Source of the DNA: Marinobacter sp. ELB17
Lineage (GTDB): Bacteria > Pseudomonadota > Gammaproteobacteria > Pseudomonadales > Oleiphilaceae
DNA: 64,000 bases
Assembly: GCF_000169375.1 (NCBI RefSeq)
Contig: NZ_AAXY01000004.1
Coordinates: forward strand, 62,001 to 126,000
Direction of reading: 5' to 3'
Made by a program: the position numbers and the translations under genes. The stretch's first letter is position 1. Each line of letters opens with the position of its first letter. A model generated the notes under the pieces. That model searched no databases and had not been told where the DNA came from. It worked only from the letters and a program-made list of their open reading frames with translations. Positions 1 through 7,911 of the stretch are shown piece by piece.

Positions 1-516
1 TTGCATAGGTTGCCTTGGCCTTTGGATGAGCTGGAAGCTCTTGGTCAAGTGGAAGTCGAGATGAGGGTCACACTATCTTACTTCATCGAGCCCAACCCCT
101 CTGCACGCGGCGTAAAGTCGCGGTATCGTTATGAGTCGCATGGCTTACGATTTGAGGTGAAACGACCGGACGAAGGCGACGATGCATTTCGTAGCCGCAT
201 TAATGCTGCTGCACAAGATGCTGACGAGGGTAGTTCCACCACCACTGGAAACGACCCGCATTGGTTGGTTGGGCCCAGTAATCGGCACCGAGGAAGCGTA
301 CATACAGACATTTGGCGCGGAAGTGCAGCTGATCTTGCCAGCCGAGGGGTGCTAGCTGTTTATCCAGTAAGTGGTTGGTGGAAAACCAGGCAAAAACTTG
401 AAAAGTATAATCAGATAGCGAATTACTCTCTGATTATTTCAGTTCTTGCTCCAGATATTGATGTTGAGCTCTATACCGCTATTGAGAATCAAGTGAAGGT
501 TCTGATTGAGGTTTGA
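1..516 (+). CDS. C-terminal end of an S8 (subtilisin-like) serine peptidase, 5' part outside the window
   Basis: The frame is open from base 1 to a TGA at 514-516, so only the last 171 residues are visible. The segment TLSYFIEPNPSARG followed by a basic, Arg-rich stretch and the HRGSVHTDIWRGSAADLASR region matches what I recall of the C-terminal domain of large S8 peptidases that are often encoded beside an AAA+ ATPase in genomic islands. The catalytic Asp, His and Ser would lie in the missing part, so activity cannot be judged. The gene converges on the truncated RhuM gene. The family call rests on memory of the C-terminal domain only. Confidence 0.55.
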   Translation: MHRLPWPLDELEALGQVEVEMRVTLSYFIEPNPSARGVKSRYRYESHGLRFEVKRPDEGDDAFRSRINAAAQDADEGSSTTTGNDPHWLVGPSNRHRGSVHTDIWRGSAADLASRGVLAVYPVSGWWKTRQKLEKYNQIANYSLIISVLAPDIDVELYTAIENQVKVLIEV

Positions 517-651
517 TGTCTTGAGCAGTCTTGTAACACCGAAGCATGCAAGCGTTATCGCCGGAGTAAAATTCAATTAACTGTTTTAATCCGGCGAGTA
601 CGATTTGCTGGGTTTGGGCAGTTATCGAATTCCGGGTGGTTTTATTACAAA

Positions 652-1413
652 TTAGAGCAGATGAGCGGCGCGGGTGGCGATGTTCGGGTAGAACAGCTCA
701 TCACCGAAGCCCTGTTCTATGGTAGCAAGGGCTGATGTAAGGCCATCCCCGCGTAGCTGGCCGAACAGTTCGGTGGCCTCGCCCTTGGCAATCAAGGTTT
801 GCTTCAGCTCGCCAATGGCCGTCAGTGCTTCGTCCAACTCCACTGGCTGCATATCAAGTTGCTTGATACCCACTTCGGCCAATCGCTGTTCGTCGTAGCC
901 CTGCAACAGGCTCCACGAACGGGCGTAGTCACTGATGACTCGGGCAACGGCTTCGCCTTCGGTGGAAACCAATCCTTGATTAGTTAGGGTACGGCTTAGC
1001 AGGTTAACGGCCTGTTCGAACTCTATGCCGCGCTCGGTGAGCCGGCGCTGGTTGAGGGTGTAGCCTTGAACCAGGTGGTCTTTGAGTACACCGGTTGCCC
1101 ACTTACGAAACTGCACACCACGCTGGGATTTTACGCGGTAGCCTACAGAGATGATTACATCCAGATTAAAGTAATCGACTTGGTAGGTTTTGCCATCGGC
1201 GGCAGTTGTTGCATTTTTTGCAACAACTGAACTTCTGTCGAGCTCACCTTCCTTGAATACATTGCCAATATGGCGGGAGATCACCGATTTATCCCGGTCG
1301 AACAAGCCGGTCATCTGATCTAGGCTGAGCCAGGCAGTTTCTTGATCTAGTGCCACTTCCAGGTGAGCCTGGCCATCGTTTGAGGTGAAAATCCGTATTT
1401 GTTGTTCAGTCAT
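652..1413 (-). CDS. RhuM-family protein, truncated RhuM-Fic fusion
   Basis: This 253-residue protein has the RhuM domain (YFNLDVIISVGYRVKSQRG, then FRKWATGVLKDHLVQGY), a family common beside type I restriction genes and in pathogenicity islands. It starts with ATG after an AAGGAA ribosome site. Many relatives continue into a Fic AMP-transferase domain beginning HLLYFVIKDHPF. Here the reading ends HLL-stop, and the codons after the TAA still read FVIK before the similarity ends at PPGIR. A Tyr codon has therefore become a stop, and the Fic catalytic core (HPFxxGNKR) is absent. The RhuM part may still be made. It follows the hsdM-hsdS-DUF4268 genes on the same strand. Confidence 0.8.
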   Translation of the reverse strand: MTEQQIRIFTSNDGQAHLEVALDQETAWLSLDQMTGLFDRDKSVISRHIGNVFKEGELDRSSVVAKNATTAADGKTYQVDYFNLDVIISVGYRVKSQRGVQFRKWATGVLKDHLVQGYTLNQRRLTERGIEFEQAVNLLSRTLTNQGLVSTEGEAVARVISDYARSWSLLQGYDEQRLAEVGIKQLDMQPVELDEALTAIGELKQTLIAKGEATELFGQLRGDGLTSALATIEQGFGDELFYPNIATRAAHLL

Positions 1414-1488
1414 GACATTTCCTTGTCTAGAGTTCCTTTTGGCGAAGCATATGGCTCGCGAAATCCAAAGCTATCAGAGATTCCGGAG

Positions 1489-2673
1489 TTATTCCCCATC
1501 CTGAACCGGTTCCTTGTTCAGGTCTGTGGTTTTCAAATCCTGCTTAATCTTCTCCAGCGGGCCGCTCAGGGCTTGCTCCAGCCGAGTCATGTGCTCAGTC
1601 AACCATTGAATCATCTCTGGCCAGTTGGCTTTGTCATAACCATCTACCGGCTTGCTGTACTGGATTCGACAGGCTTTACGGTCGGGTAGCGGCAGCCAGA
1701 TAAGCGCGGCGCCAAAGCTGACTTCGATTTTCTCTTTCTGGGCTTCCAGTCGGTTGAATACAAACTGGTTGGCAGCAGCCTGGGAGCGGGCCATAGAAAA
1801 CTCGACACGAACCTCGCTTTTGCCAAAGATTATGCTGAATACCATGCCGGACAAACCAGAACCGGCGGATAACCAGTGATCCTTTCCAGGGCTGATATTG
1901 TTATAGAGGCTACAGTTGCTGTGGCTGAATGCTTCCAGTGCTTGTTCCCAGAAGGCCAGTCGCAGCCGGTGGCGATTTAGCTGCTCGTGGCTGGCGCTTT
2001 TTTCCTCGGCTTCTTTGGCCATCATGCCGATCATGAAGTCTGCCGCTTCTGGCGTGGGGATTATCTGCTCCACGTTCAGGAAAAGTTCTGCGCCGGCCTG
2101 GTAGGGCGTTACCTTGAAACACTGGCAAATAACGCCGAACTGGCTAAGCCATAGCACGGTATTGGTGACTTCTTTACGATAGTGGGCGGCTACCAGAATC
2201 AGGCGCTGGCTTTTCAGGGTGTTCAGCTGCACAGACTGTAAATCATCCGCTTGTAGAAACTCCAACAGCACCTTTTCAGCATTGGCGGGTTCTGCGCCTT
2301 CCAACTGAGCTTTTTGGTTGAGGTAGCGCTGAAAAATCTCAACTACCTGCTGCTTTTTCAGGTTGGCGCAGTAACTGGCGTATTTCAGCGCCTGCCAAAC
2401 CACATCGCGGCCACTGTCATCGAGTTTGTTTTCGATGATGACGAGGTTGCCGTCTTTGTCGACGGCCAGCAGATCCAACCGCTCGCGGGTGTCGTCGAAG
2501 CCATCGAATTCCTTCTGAATGATCAGTAGTTCGTCACCTTCGCCCGGAGACAGCGCCTGGGGGTAGTTTTCCAGCCATTCTTGCAGGTGTTTGCGCTCAG
2601 TGAAGCCTAGGTCAGTGAAGCGTTTTACTTCCAGAGGCTTTATTCGGTTGGCGGCTGCGTCGATTTTAAACAT
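1489..2673 (-). CDS. PD-(D/E)XK nuclease-like protein with DUF4268 domain
   Basis: This is a 394-residue protein. The N-terminal part carries a likely PD-(D/E)XK nuclease core: LDLLAVDKDGNLVIIENK, with Asp67 and Glu81-x-Lys83 in the expected spacing, followed by a helix with a conserved Gln/Tyr (WQALKYA). The C-terminal part resembles DUF4268 (FWEQALEAF near residue 230 onward). Its start overlaps the end of hsdS by 8 bp, so the two are translationally coupled. Proteins of this kind are found beside type I restriction genes, and a role as accessory nuclease is inferred. No helicase motor motif is present, so it is not an HsdR. Confidence 0.72.
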   Translation of the reverse strand: MFKIDAAANRIKPLEVKRFTDLGFTERKHLQEWLENYPQALSPGEGDELLIIQKEFDGFDDTRERLDLLAVDKDGNLVIIENKLDDSGRDVVWQALKYASYCANLKKQQVVEIFQRYLNQKAQLEGAEPANAEKVLLEFLQADDLQSVQLNTLKSQRLILVAAHYRKEVTNTVLWLSQFGVICQCFKVTPYQAGAELFLNVEQIIPTPEAADFMIGMMAKEAEEKSASHEQLNRHRLRLAFWEQALEAFSHSNCSLYNNISPGKDHWLSAGSGLSGMVFSIIFGKSEVRVEFSMARSQAAANQFVFNRLEAQKEKIEVSFGAALIWLPLPDRKACRIQYSKPVDGYDKANWPEMIQWLTEHMTRLEQALSGPLEKIKQDLKTTDLNKEPVQDGE

Positions 2674-4099
2674 CAGCTGCTTCCAAGGTGTCGGCCGGCT
2701 GATTTTGGGTATTTGAAACGGACAGTTCGCCGGAGAGGAGTTTGGGCAGAAGGGCGTCTCTTTGATGCTCTAATGTGCGGGCTGACGTCTTGTTTATAAC
2801 AATCTGTTCAACCAAGCTCTGCGTAATTTTTGAGTAGGCTTCAAAGAGAGCAGAACCAGCGTTTATAAATTCGAACCTGTTGATATCGCCTTTACCCAAA
2901 TGGATCACCGTAGTTGCCGAAGCAGTAAGCTCCAGTGACCTGAGTTGGGGCTCGATAAAGCCTTTGATTAAGGAAACCGAGTAGCCTTTTCTCGGCTTAA
3001 AACAACAAACCCGCTGATTCATCCAAGCCAATCCGCCTCCCCAAATGTATGGCTTGAACTCACCATCCATTCCTGCGAGTAGGTCTGCGTTCTGGACAAG
3101 GTATCCCTTGGGGTGCTCCTCAGGAGTAGATACTCCCGGTTTTTCATTCTTTAGATCCCGAATTCTGATTAATGGAGTGCCATCGCCAACATTATTAAAA
3201 AGTTTGGATTTAAACGCAGCTCCGTAAATGACATCGGCTAATTCGTAGATCGAGGAATAACTCCATCCTTCCGGAATCTCCCCCAGCTCACTATCCTGCA
3301 TAACCGACGGAAACAGCTCGGCGGTGGCGCGGAGTTCGGCGTATTGTTCGGGCCGTTCGGCCTGGAGGCGGGCTAGTTGTTCTTCAGCACCTGTGGCGGA
3401 TGCGTCGGCACCAAACAGAGAAGTGCCGGCAATGGCCTGCATGGCAGCGAGCAGGGCGTCTTCCTCGCTGCCGCCGGCTTCCAGTGCGGCGACCTTGGCT
3501 TTGACCGGCTCGAAATCGACAAACCAGCTTTTGAAGAGGGCCTGGGCCATTTGTTCGAGGGTTTGGTTGATTTTGTGGTTGATTTGAATCTTGCCGTCTA
3601 GTCCACCTAAGGTTTCAGCGATTCGCTTTTGTTCATTTAATTCCGGAAGATAAATTTCAAATTTTGGTATGTCAGCGCATTTCAAACTATCAAAAACAGC
3701 CCCGACGTTGATGTACATATTGACTTGAGACCACCATTGAGTTCCTTGCGTTAGCCATCTTAAAAATGGTGGGTAAATCTTAGTGCCGTCAGAGCGCAAT
3801 AAAACTAAATTCTGACCTAACGCAAATTCTAGAGCATTTGGAACATAGGAGGACTCACCAGGATTGCACCGCCGTGAAAGGACAACATCATCAGGCGTAG
3901 GCTTAGTCTTTCTTCGCCAATGATGAAAATCCTCTTCAGAAATGAGTCGTGCACCGTTAAGAGTTATCCGCCCATCTTTTAGCTGAGGAATACCGACATA
4001 AGGGCGCCCCTGCTCTTGGGCTTTTGGTGTTTTATGATCGCAATCAATGAGGCTAATACCAGCCATCCGTAAACTGATCAGAGGTCGCTTAGAACTCAT
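2666..4099 (-). CDS. hsdS: Type I restriction-modification specificity subunit HsdS
   Basis: This 477-residue protein has the two-domain layout of HsdS: two target recognition domains, each followed by a conserved helix. The central helix contains ELNEQKRIAETLGGLDGKIQ and continues into the INQTLEQMAQALFKSWFVDF motif typical of the family. The C-terminal helix ends EHQRDALLPKLLSGEL. HsdS determines the bipartite DNA sequence methylated by HsdM. Its ATG lies inside the last codons of hsdM (11-bp overlap) and its end overlaps the nuclease-like gene, so the three form one operon. The recognition sequence cannot be predicted from the protein. Confidence 0.93.
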   Translation of the reverse strand: MSSKRPLISLRMAGISLIDCDHKTPKAQEQGRPYVGIPQLKDGRITLNGARLISEEDFHHWRRKTKPTPDDVVLSRRCNPGESSYVPNALEFALGQNLVLLRSDGTKIYPPFLRWLTQGTQWWSQVNMYINVGAVFDSLKCADIPKFEIYLPELNEQKRIAETLGGLDGKIQINHKINQTLEQMAQALFKSWFVDFEPVKAKVAALEAGGSEEDALLAAMQAIAGTSLFGADASATGAEEQLARLQAERPEQYAELRATAELFPSVMQDSELGEIPEGWSYSSIYELADVIYGAAFKSKLFNNVGDGTPLIRIRDLKNEKPGVSTPEEHPKGYLVQNADLLAGMDGEFKPYIWGGGLAWMNQRVCCFKPRKGYSVSLIKGFIEPQLRSLELTASATTVIHLGKGDINRFEFINAGSALFEAYSKITQSLVEQIVINKTSARTLEHQRDALLPKLLSGELSVSNTQNQPADTLEAADV

Positions 4100-5801
4100 A
4101 TCCCAGACCCCCTAAGTTTCGCTTGATACTCGTCTCCAATCGTTCACTCTCGGCAAACTGCTCCCGCAGCTGCCCGGTCAACCGTGCCATCTTCTCAGCA
4201 AACGGCTCGCCATCGTCTTCGAGTTCCTGCGCGCCAACATAGCGCCCCGGAGTCAGCACAAAATCATGTTTTTTAATCTCGTCCAAGCTGACGGATTTGC
4301 AGAAGCCAGCCACATCTTCGTAATTTTCGCCGCGCTGCCAGGCGTGAAAGGTGTCGGCGATCTTGGCGATGTCTTCATTTGTGAAGTCTCGGAGAACCCG
4401 GTCACGCATAAAACCGAGGTTGCGGGCGTCGATGAATAGCAATTCTTTCTGACGGCCGCGTTTCTTTTCGTTGCGTATCGCGCCGTTGGCTTTGTCTTTG
4501 GTTAAAAACCAGATACAGGCCGGGATTTGGGTGTTGGTGAACAGTTGGCCGGGCAGGGCGACCATGCATTCCACCAGGTCTTCTTCCACCAGGCGTTTGC
4601 GGATCTCGCCTTCGTTGTTGGTGTTGGAGCTCATGGAGCCGTTGGACAGCAGTAACGCCATGCTGCCGGTCGGTGCCAGGTGGTGCAGCATGTGTTGCAG
4701 CCAGCCAAAGTTGGCGTTGCCTTTGGGCGGCGTGCCGTATTTCCAGCGGGCGTCTTCTGTCAGGGATTCGTTCCACCAGTCCCTGATGTTAAAGGGCGGG
4801 TTGGCCATCACAAAATCGGCACGCAGGTCTGGGTGTTGGTCGTCCAGGAAGGTGTCGGCGTTTTTCTTGCCGAAGTTAAAGTCGATGCCCCGGATGGCCA
4901 TGTTCATGGCAGCCAGCTTCCAGGTCGTGGGGTTGGATTCCTGTCCGTATACCGAAATGTGCTTTTTCTGTTCGGCAGCGTCGTAGTGCTGTTCGCTGGC
5001 GTGTTGTTCAATAAATTTGTCACTGGAAACGAAAAATCCGCCCGAACCCATGGCGGGGTCGTACACGCGGCCGGAATAGGGCTGTAGCATTTCCACAATC
5101 AGGGTGACGATGCTTTTCGGCGTGTAATACTGGCCGCCCTGCTTGCCTTCGGCGAGGGCGAACTGGCCCAGAAAGTATTCGTACACATGGCCGAGGATGT
5201 CTTTGCTTTGCAGCTCCAGTTTTTCGCCTTCAAAGATCGGCTTGGTGAAAGATGTGTCGGAGAAGGTGTTGATCAGACCTAGCAATTTGTCGTTGTCGAG
5301 CTGGTACTGGCTGATTCGGTTCAGAATGCCTTTGAGCTTTGTGTTGCTCTTCTCGATGTCTTCCAGTGCGTTGTCTATCAGCCAGGAGACGGAGCGCAGT
5401 TTTACATCACCGCCAACATCGTCTTGCCAGAGAACAGTGCCTACGGGTAGAACGGCTTTTTCTTTGAGGGTGTTCCAGCGGGCCGGTTTGGGTACCCAGA
5501 ACACGTTGGCTTCGCGGTAGTAATCTAATACCTCCAGCTCTTCAATTAGCGCCTGCTGGTATTTCTCGTCGTCGAAGTCTTCCCGGGGCAGGTAATAAAT
5601 GTTGTCGTCGCTGTCGGTCTTGAACAACTCCAGCAACTCTTCCTGGCGCTCCTCGAAGGCGTCAGACACGTACTTGAGAAAGATAAGTCCAAGAACTACG
5701 TGCTTGTAGTTGGCGGCGTCCAGATTGGCACGGAGCTTGTCAGCGGCTTTCCAGAGTTTGTCGTCCAGAGCCTTGAGGAATTGCTGTTCAGTGTTGTGCA
5801 T
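4089..5801 (-). CDS. hsdM: Type I restriction-modification DNA N6-adenine methyltransferase HsdM
   Basis: A 570-residue adenine methyltransferase is read from the ATG at 5801, which sits behind a GAGGGG ribosome site; the frame is open further upstream but without family similarity. The N-terminal HsdM domain (residues 1-200) precedes the S-adenosylmethionine motif YDPAMGSGGFF (about 247-257) and the catalytic NPPF (334-337). It would act with HsdS as an M2S complex. No hsdR gene is visible between the window edge and 6897, so this may be an orphan modification enzyme or its partner may lie to the left. It is distinct in sequence from the second hsdM at 14418-15902. Confidence 0.94.
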   Translation of the reverse strand: MHNTEQQFLKALDDKLWKAADKLRANLDAANYKHVVLGLIFLKYVSDAFEERQEELLELFKTDSDDNIYYLPREDFDDEKYQQALIEELEVLDYYREANVFWVPKPARWNTLKEKAVLPVGTVLWQDDVGGDVKLRSVSWLIDNALEDIEKSNTKLKGILNRISQYQLDNDKLLGLINTFSDTSFTKPIFEGEKLELQSKDILGHVYEYFLGQFALAEGKQGGQYYTPKSIVTLIVEMLQPYSGRVYDPAMGSGGFFVSSDKFIEQHASEQHYDAAEQKKHISVYGQESNPTTWKLAAMNMAIRGIDFNFGKKNADTFLDDQHPDLRADFVMANPPFNIRDWWNESLTEDARWKYGTPPKGNANFGWLQHMLHHLAPTGSMALLLSNGSMSSNTNNEGEIRKRLVEEDLVECMVALPGQLFTNTQIPACIWFLTKDKANGAIRNEKKRGRQKELLFIDARNLGFMRDRVLRDFTNEDIAKIADTFHAWQRGENYEDVAGFCKSVSLDEIKKHDFVLTPGRYVGAQELEDDGEPFAEKMARLTGQLREQFAESERLETSIKRNLGGLGYEF

Positions 5802-6120
5802 TGTGCCCCTCGTGGGTATTTCGATCGTTCGATTTTGTTCAGGATAACGCATTGGTGCGACGTTAAATGTCGCTGTGGCAGGCAGATTTGGAAACATTAA
5901 TTAGGGAGCTTAGAGGAAGTGGGAACTTGCCGCAATTGGCATCCCGGCCAGTGAGGCGCTGGCGGTCTGGTCTAAATATAACGCGTGCAGATGGCTTCCA
6001 GCCATACCGACTCGATCGTTACGTCGGTTTTCGACCGCGCTTAGGTCTAAGCATCGCTAGGAAAGGAGCAAAACCCATCCCCGAAGGTCTTTCACCATCG
6101 AGGATGGACGCTGGCTGAAA
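5802..6120. other. Intergenic region upstream of hsdM
   Basis: This stretch of 319 bp has no convincing coding sequence. It must contain the hsdM promoter; the AT-rich stretch around 5870-5910 is a candidate, but I see no clear pair of hexamers. A weak inverted repeat (CCATCC ... GGATGG, about 6076-6110) lies near the end of the neighbouring small gene. I see no RNA gene or repeat. Confidence 0.5.
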
Positions 6121-6336
6121 CTAGTGGAGCGTCCTGGGCGTTTGCAGAAAAAAGTGCGCGCCGGTATTGAAGTCCATTACTGCGTGAATGCGGTGGGGAT
6201 CCTCTGAGTTTCGATACAGTTCCAGGGTTATCCAGTCCTCGCCACGTTGCATTTGCGCGTTGAAGATCACTTCCTCACAATTGAATTGCTGTGAAAGCGT
6301 TGCTGCGAGTTGCTGCGCTTGGGTCAGAAATTTCAT
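6121..6336 (-). CDS. Small hypothetical protein
   Basis: This 71-residue protein starts with ATG at 6336 behind GGGAG. It begins MKFLTQAQQLAATLSQQFNC and continues with a region predicted to be beta-rich (EDWITLELYRN, IHAVMDFNTGAHFF). I do not recognise the family. It follows the gene at 6348-6608 by 11 bp and is probably translated from the same message. There are no membrane segments and no signal peptide. The pair sits at the left edge of the tRNA-Phe integration site. Confidence 0.55.
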   Translation of the reverse strand: MKFLTQAQQLAATLSQQFNCEEVIFNAQMQRGEDWITLELYRNSEDPHRIHAVMDFNTGAHFFLQTPRTLH

Positions 6337-6347
6337 ATTAGCTCCCA

Positions 6348-6608
6348 TTAAAACCAAGTGTGTTTCTTGATATCGCCAAGTTGGTCTGCCGCCGATCTTG
6401 GTGGAGGAGGAGGAGTCTGCTGCATGGACGACCCTGAGTTGTCGGTGTCATCGTCCAGGTGATCCATCGTTTCGGTAATCGTTGCAATGCTGCCGTCCGA
6501 GCAGCACAGCTCCAGCGTCACTTTTGCGCCTTTGAAGTGATCGACTGTCCACGCAATGATGAGTGCGTCCCGAAGCAGGTCGCTGATGTAGCTGCATTGG
6601 TTTTTCAT
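6348..6608 (-). CDS. Small hypothetical protein with proline tract
   Basis: An 86-residue protein is read from ATG at 6608 with AAGGA upstream. The first half (SYISDLLRDALIIAWTVDHF, KVTLELCCSDGS) looks folded. The second half is polar and disordered, with an acidic run and a PPPPP tract. The family is not recognised. It is the first gene of a two-gene unit with 6121-6336. The good ribosome site and tight spacing support expression, but there is no functional evidence. Confidence 0.55.
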   Translation of the reverse strand: MKNQCSYISDLLRDALIIAWTVDHFKGAKVTLELCCSDGSIATITETMDHLDDDTDNSGSSMQQTPPPPPRSAADQLGDIKKHTWF

Positions 6609-6897
6609 ATTTATATTCCTTAGAACAAGAGGGTTTGGTTTTGACCGGTCGAGTTCTAAGTTACACGAATTCTCCGTTTGACCTAATGACTAGCCTGGAG
6701 CGGTGGGGTGTGCTTGAATGAAGAGGCAAAACAGATGGTTACGGAAGTATTTGGTAATACAGGAAAAGCAGGGTTAAAAAAGGCAAAGGATTACGGCTCG
6801 GTAACAATTGAGCGTTCTCTAAACAATCAGGGGATGTGGGGACTGATGATGGGACAGCACTCTAAATCCCTCTAAGTTATTGATTAAAGGGAAAGAG
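6609..6897. other. Non-coding stretch left of the attachment site
   Basis: No clear gene is visible. A 46-codon open frame from ATG 6735 to a TAA at 6873-6875 (plus strand, no good ribosome site) ends just before the attachment repeat, and I cannot assign it. The last 50 bp would originally have lain downstream of tRNA-Phe. They contain only a weak 5-bp inverted repeat (TCCCT/AGGGA) rather than a strong terminator. Confidence 0.4.
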
Positions 6898-6944
6898 TGG
6901 TGCCCGGAGGCGGAATCGAACCACCGACACGAGGATTTTCAATC
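6898..6944 (-). repeat. Left attachment site: 47-bp copy of the tRNA-Phe 3' end
   Basis: It is identical to 22822-22868. It includes the CCA end, the acceptor 3' strand, the T arm, the variable loop and part of the anticodon arm. It is not a functional tRNA, because the sequence departs from the gene after 6944 and lacks the 5' half. It is the displaced target fragment at the left end of the element. Confidence 0.95.
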
Positions 6945-7057
6945 TCTTGTATGCCAATTCTGACAAAAGCTCATGGCATTAAATAACATTAAAAACAAGA
7001 ATTTATAGAATTTACGTGTCATGTTCAGTTGTCTAATTTCGTCAGTTCTTATGGTTT

Positions 7058-7076
7058 AGTGTCCCGCCAGTGTCCC
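7058..7076. promoter_or_regulatory. Left pair of AGTGTCCC arm-type motifs
   Basis: Two copies of AGTGTCCC lie at 7058-7065 and 7069-7076, 11 bp apart, just inside the left attachment site. The same octamer occurs three times in 11-bp-spaced pairs at the right end (22615-22762). Motifs at both ends, one helical turn apart, fit arm-type binding sites for the integrase or its excision factor. The motifs are seen; the function is inferred. Confidence 0.6.
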
Positions 7077-7115
7077 ATGGGGCAGCTGTTCTTAAAACGC
7101 ATTCCGGTGCTCTGG

Positions 7116-7679
7116 CTAATCGAAACTGCGATTAATGTAGATAATCCGCATTTCGTTCTTAGCCTCATACAGCGTATGACCAGCTGGGCACCGCCAAATG
7201 TCCGTCCAGGATGTGTAGGAGCGACCTGCGTTGCTTTCATCCTCTTTGGCCATACGAATATCCATCACCAGCTGTTTGCACGAATAGCACCACACATCGG
7301 CGGCGCCAATCGTTACCCACTGTGCTATCTCATGTCTGACGGCTTTAAAAGCTCCTGTAGGTAGATTGGTCACTTGCTTTCCACCCCCATGGCTGGCATG
7401 GCCCAACCAGAGGGGTAGGGACTGACGCACGACCTCGTCGCGCCACGACATTGTTATTGGTTCGTCGACATATTTTAGAGACCAGTTAAGTAGTTCACTT
7501 GCTGGCAAGGTGATGGTGCAGTTGTATTCATGCTCGCCATAGGTTGGTGATGCTACCAGCAGCACTTCAGAGCAGGGCGGGACGGCGTCTAGGTAGGCCA
7601 TGATGTCACCGGCCATCTTCTGCTTTTTCCGGTAATTCTGGCTAAAAAGTCGTTTGAAAGTATGCTTTATGCCAGTCAT
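7116..7679 (-). CDS. Hypothetical protein with zinc-ribbon-like C-terminus
   Basis: This 187-residue protein has ATG at 7679 with AGAGGT upstream. The first 30 residues are basic. The C-terminal 70 residues carry WCYSCKQLVMD and WRCPAGHTLYEAKN, a CxxC plus a second C...H pattern that could bind a metal ion like a zinc ribbon. No catalytic motif is recognised and I cannot name the family. It is the leftmost gene of the tRNA-Phe element, separated from the terminase-like gene by the IS21 insertion. The position suggests an accessory gene of the element. Confidence 0.5.
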   Translation of the reverse strand: MTGIKHTFKRLFSQNYRKKQKMAGDIMAYLDAVPPCSEVLLVASPTYGEHEYNCTITLPASELLNWSLKYVDEPITMSWRDEVVRQSLPLWLGHASHGGGKQVTNLPTGAFKAVRHEIAQWVTIGAADVWCYSCKQLVMDIRMAKEDESNAGRSYTSWTDIWRCPAGHTLYEAKNEMRIIYINRSFD

Positions 7680-7911
7680 TCATACCTCTATTCATTGCCT
7701 CGGCCAACTCCGGTTGATGAAGCCGGTGAGCGTTGTTGCGCAGAGCCAATCACTGCAATGGTAAGACAGAGCTTTCGAGCCTATGTACTGGTCTCAAAAT
7801 TCCAATAAATCTCTGCCTGTTCGGCGACAATTAGGATGACCGGTTAACGACAATTATCTTGGCCGGTTGGGTGTAACAATCGGTACCTTGTTTTCCACTG
7901 TGGAGCACTAG

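Noticed and set aside
5802..6120. Riboswitch or small RNA upstream of hsdM
   Set aside because: Only weak inverted repeats are seen; no known aptamer pattern or promoter-terminator pair could be identified.
6735..6875. 46-codon open frame next to the left attachment site
   Set aside because: No ribosome site and no recognisable family; mentioned only as content of the gap.
6898..6944. A second tRNA-Phe gene
   Set aside because: Only the 3' 47 bases are present; the 5' half and stem partners are missing, so it is an attachment-site fragment.
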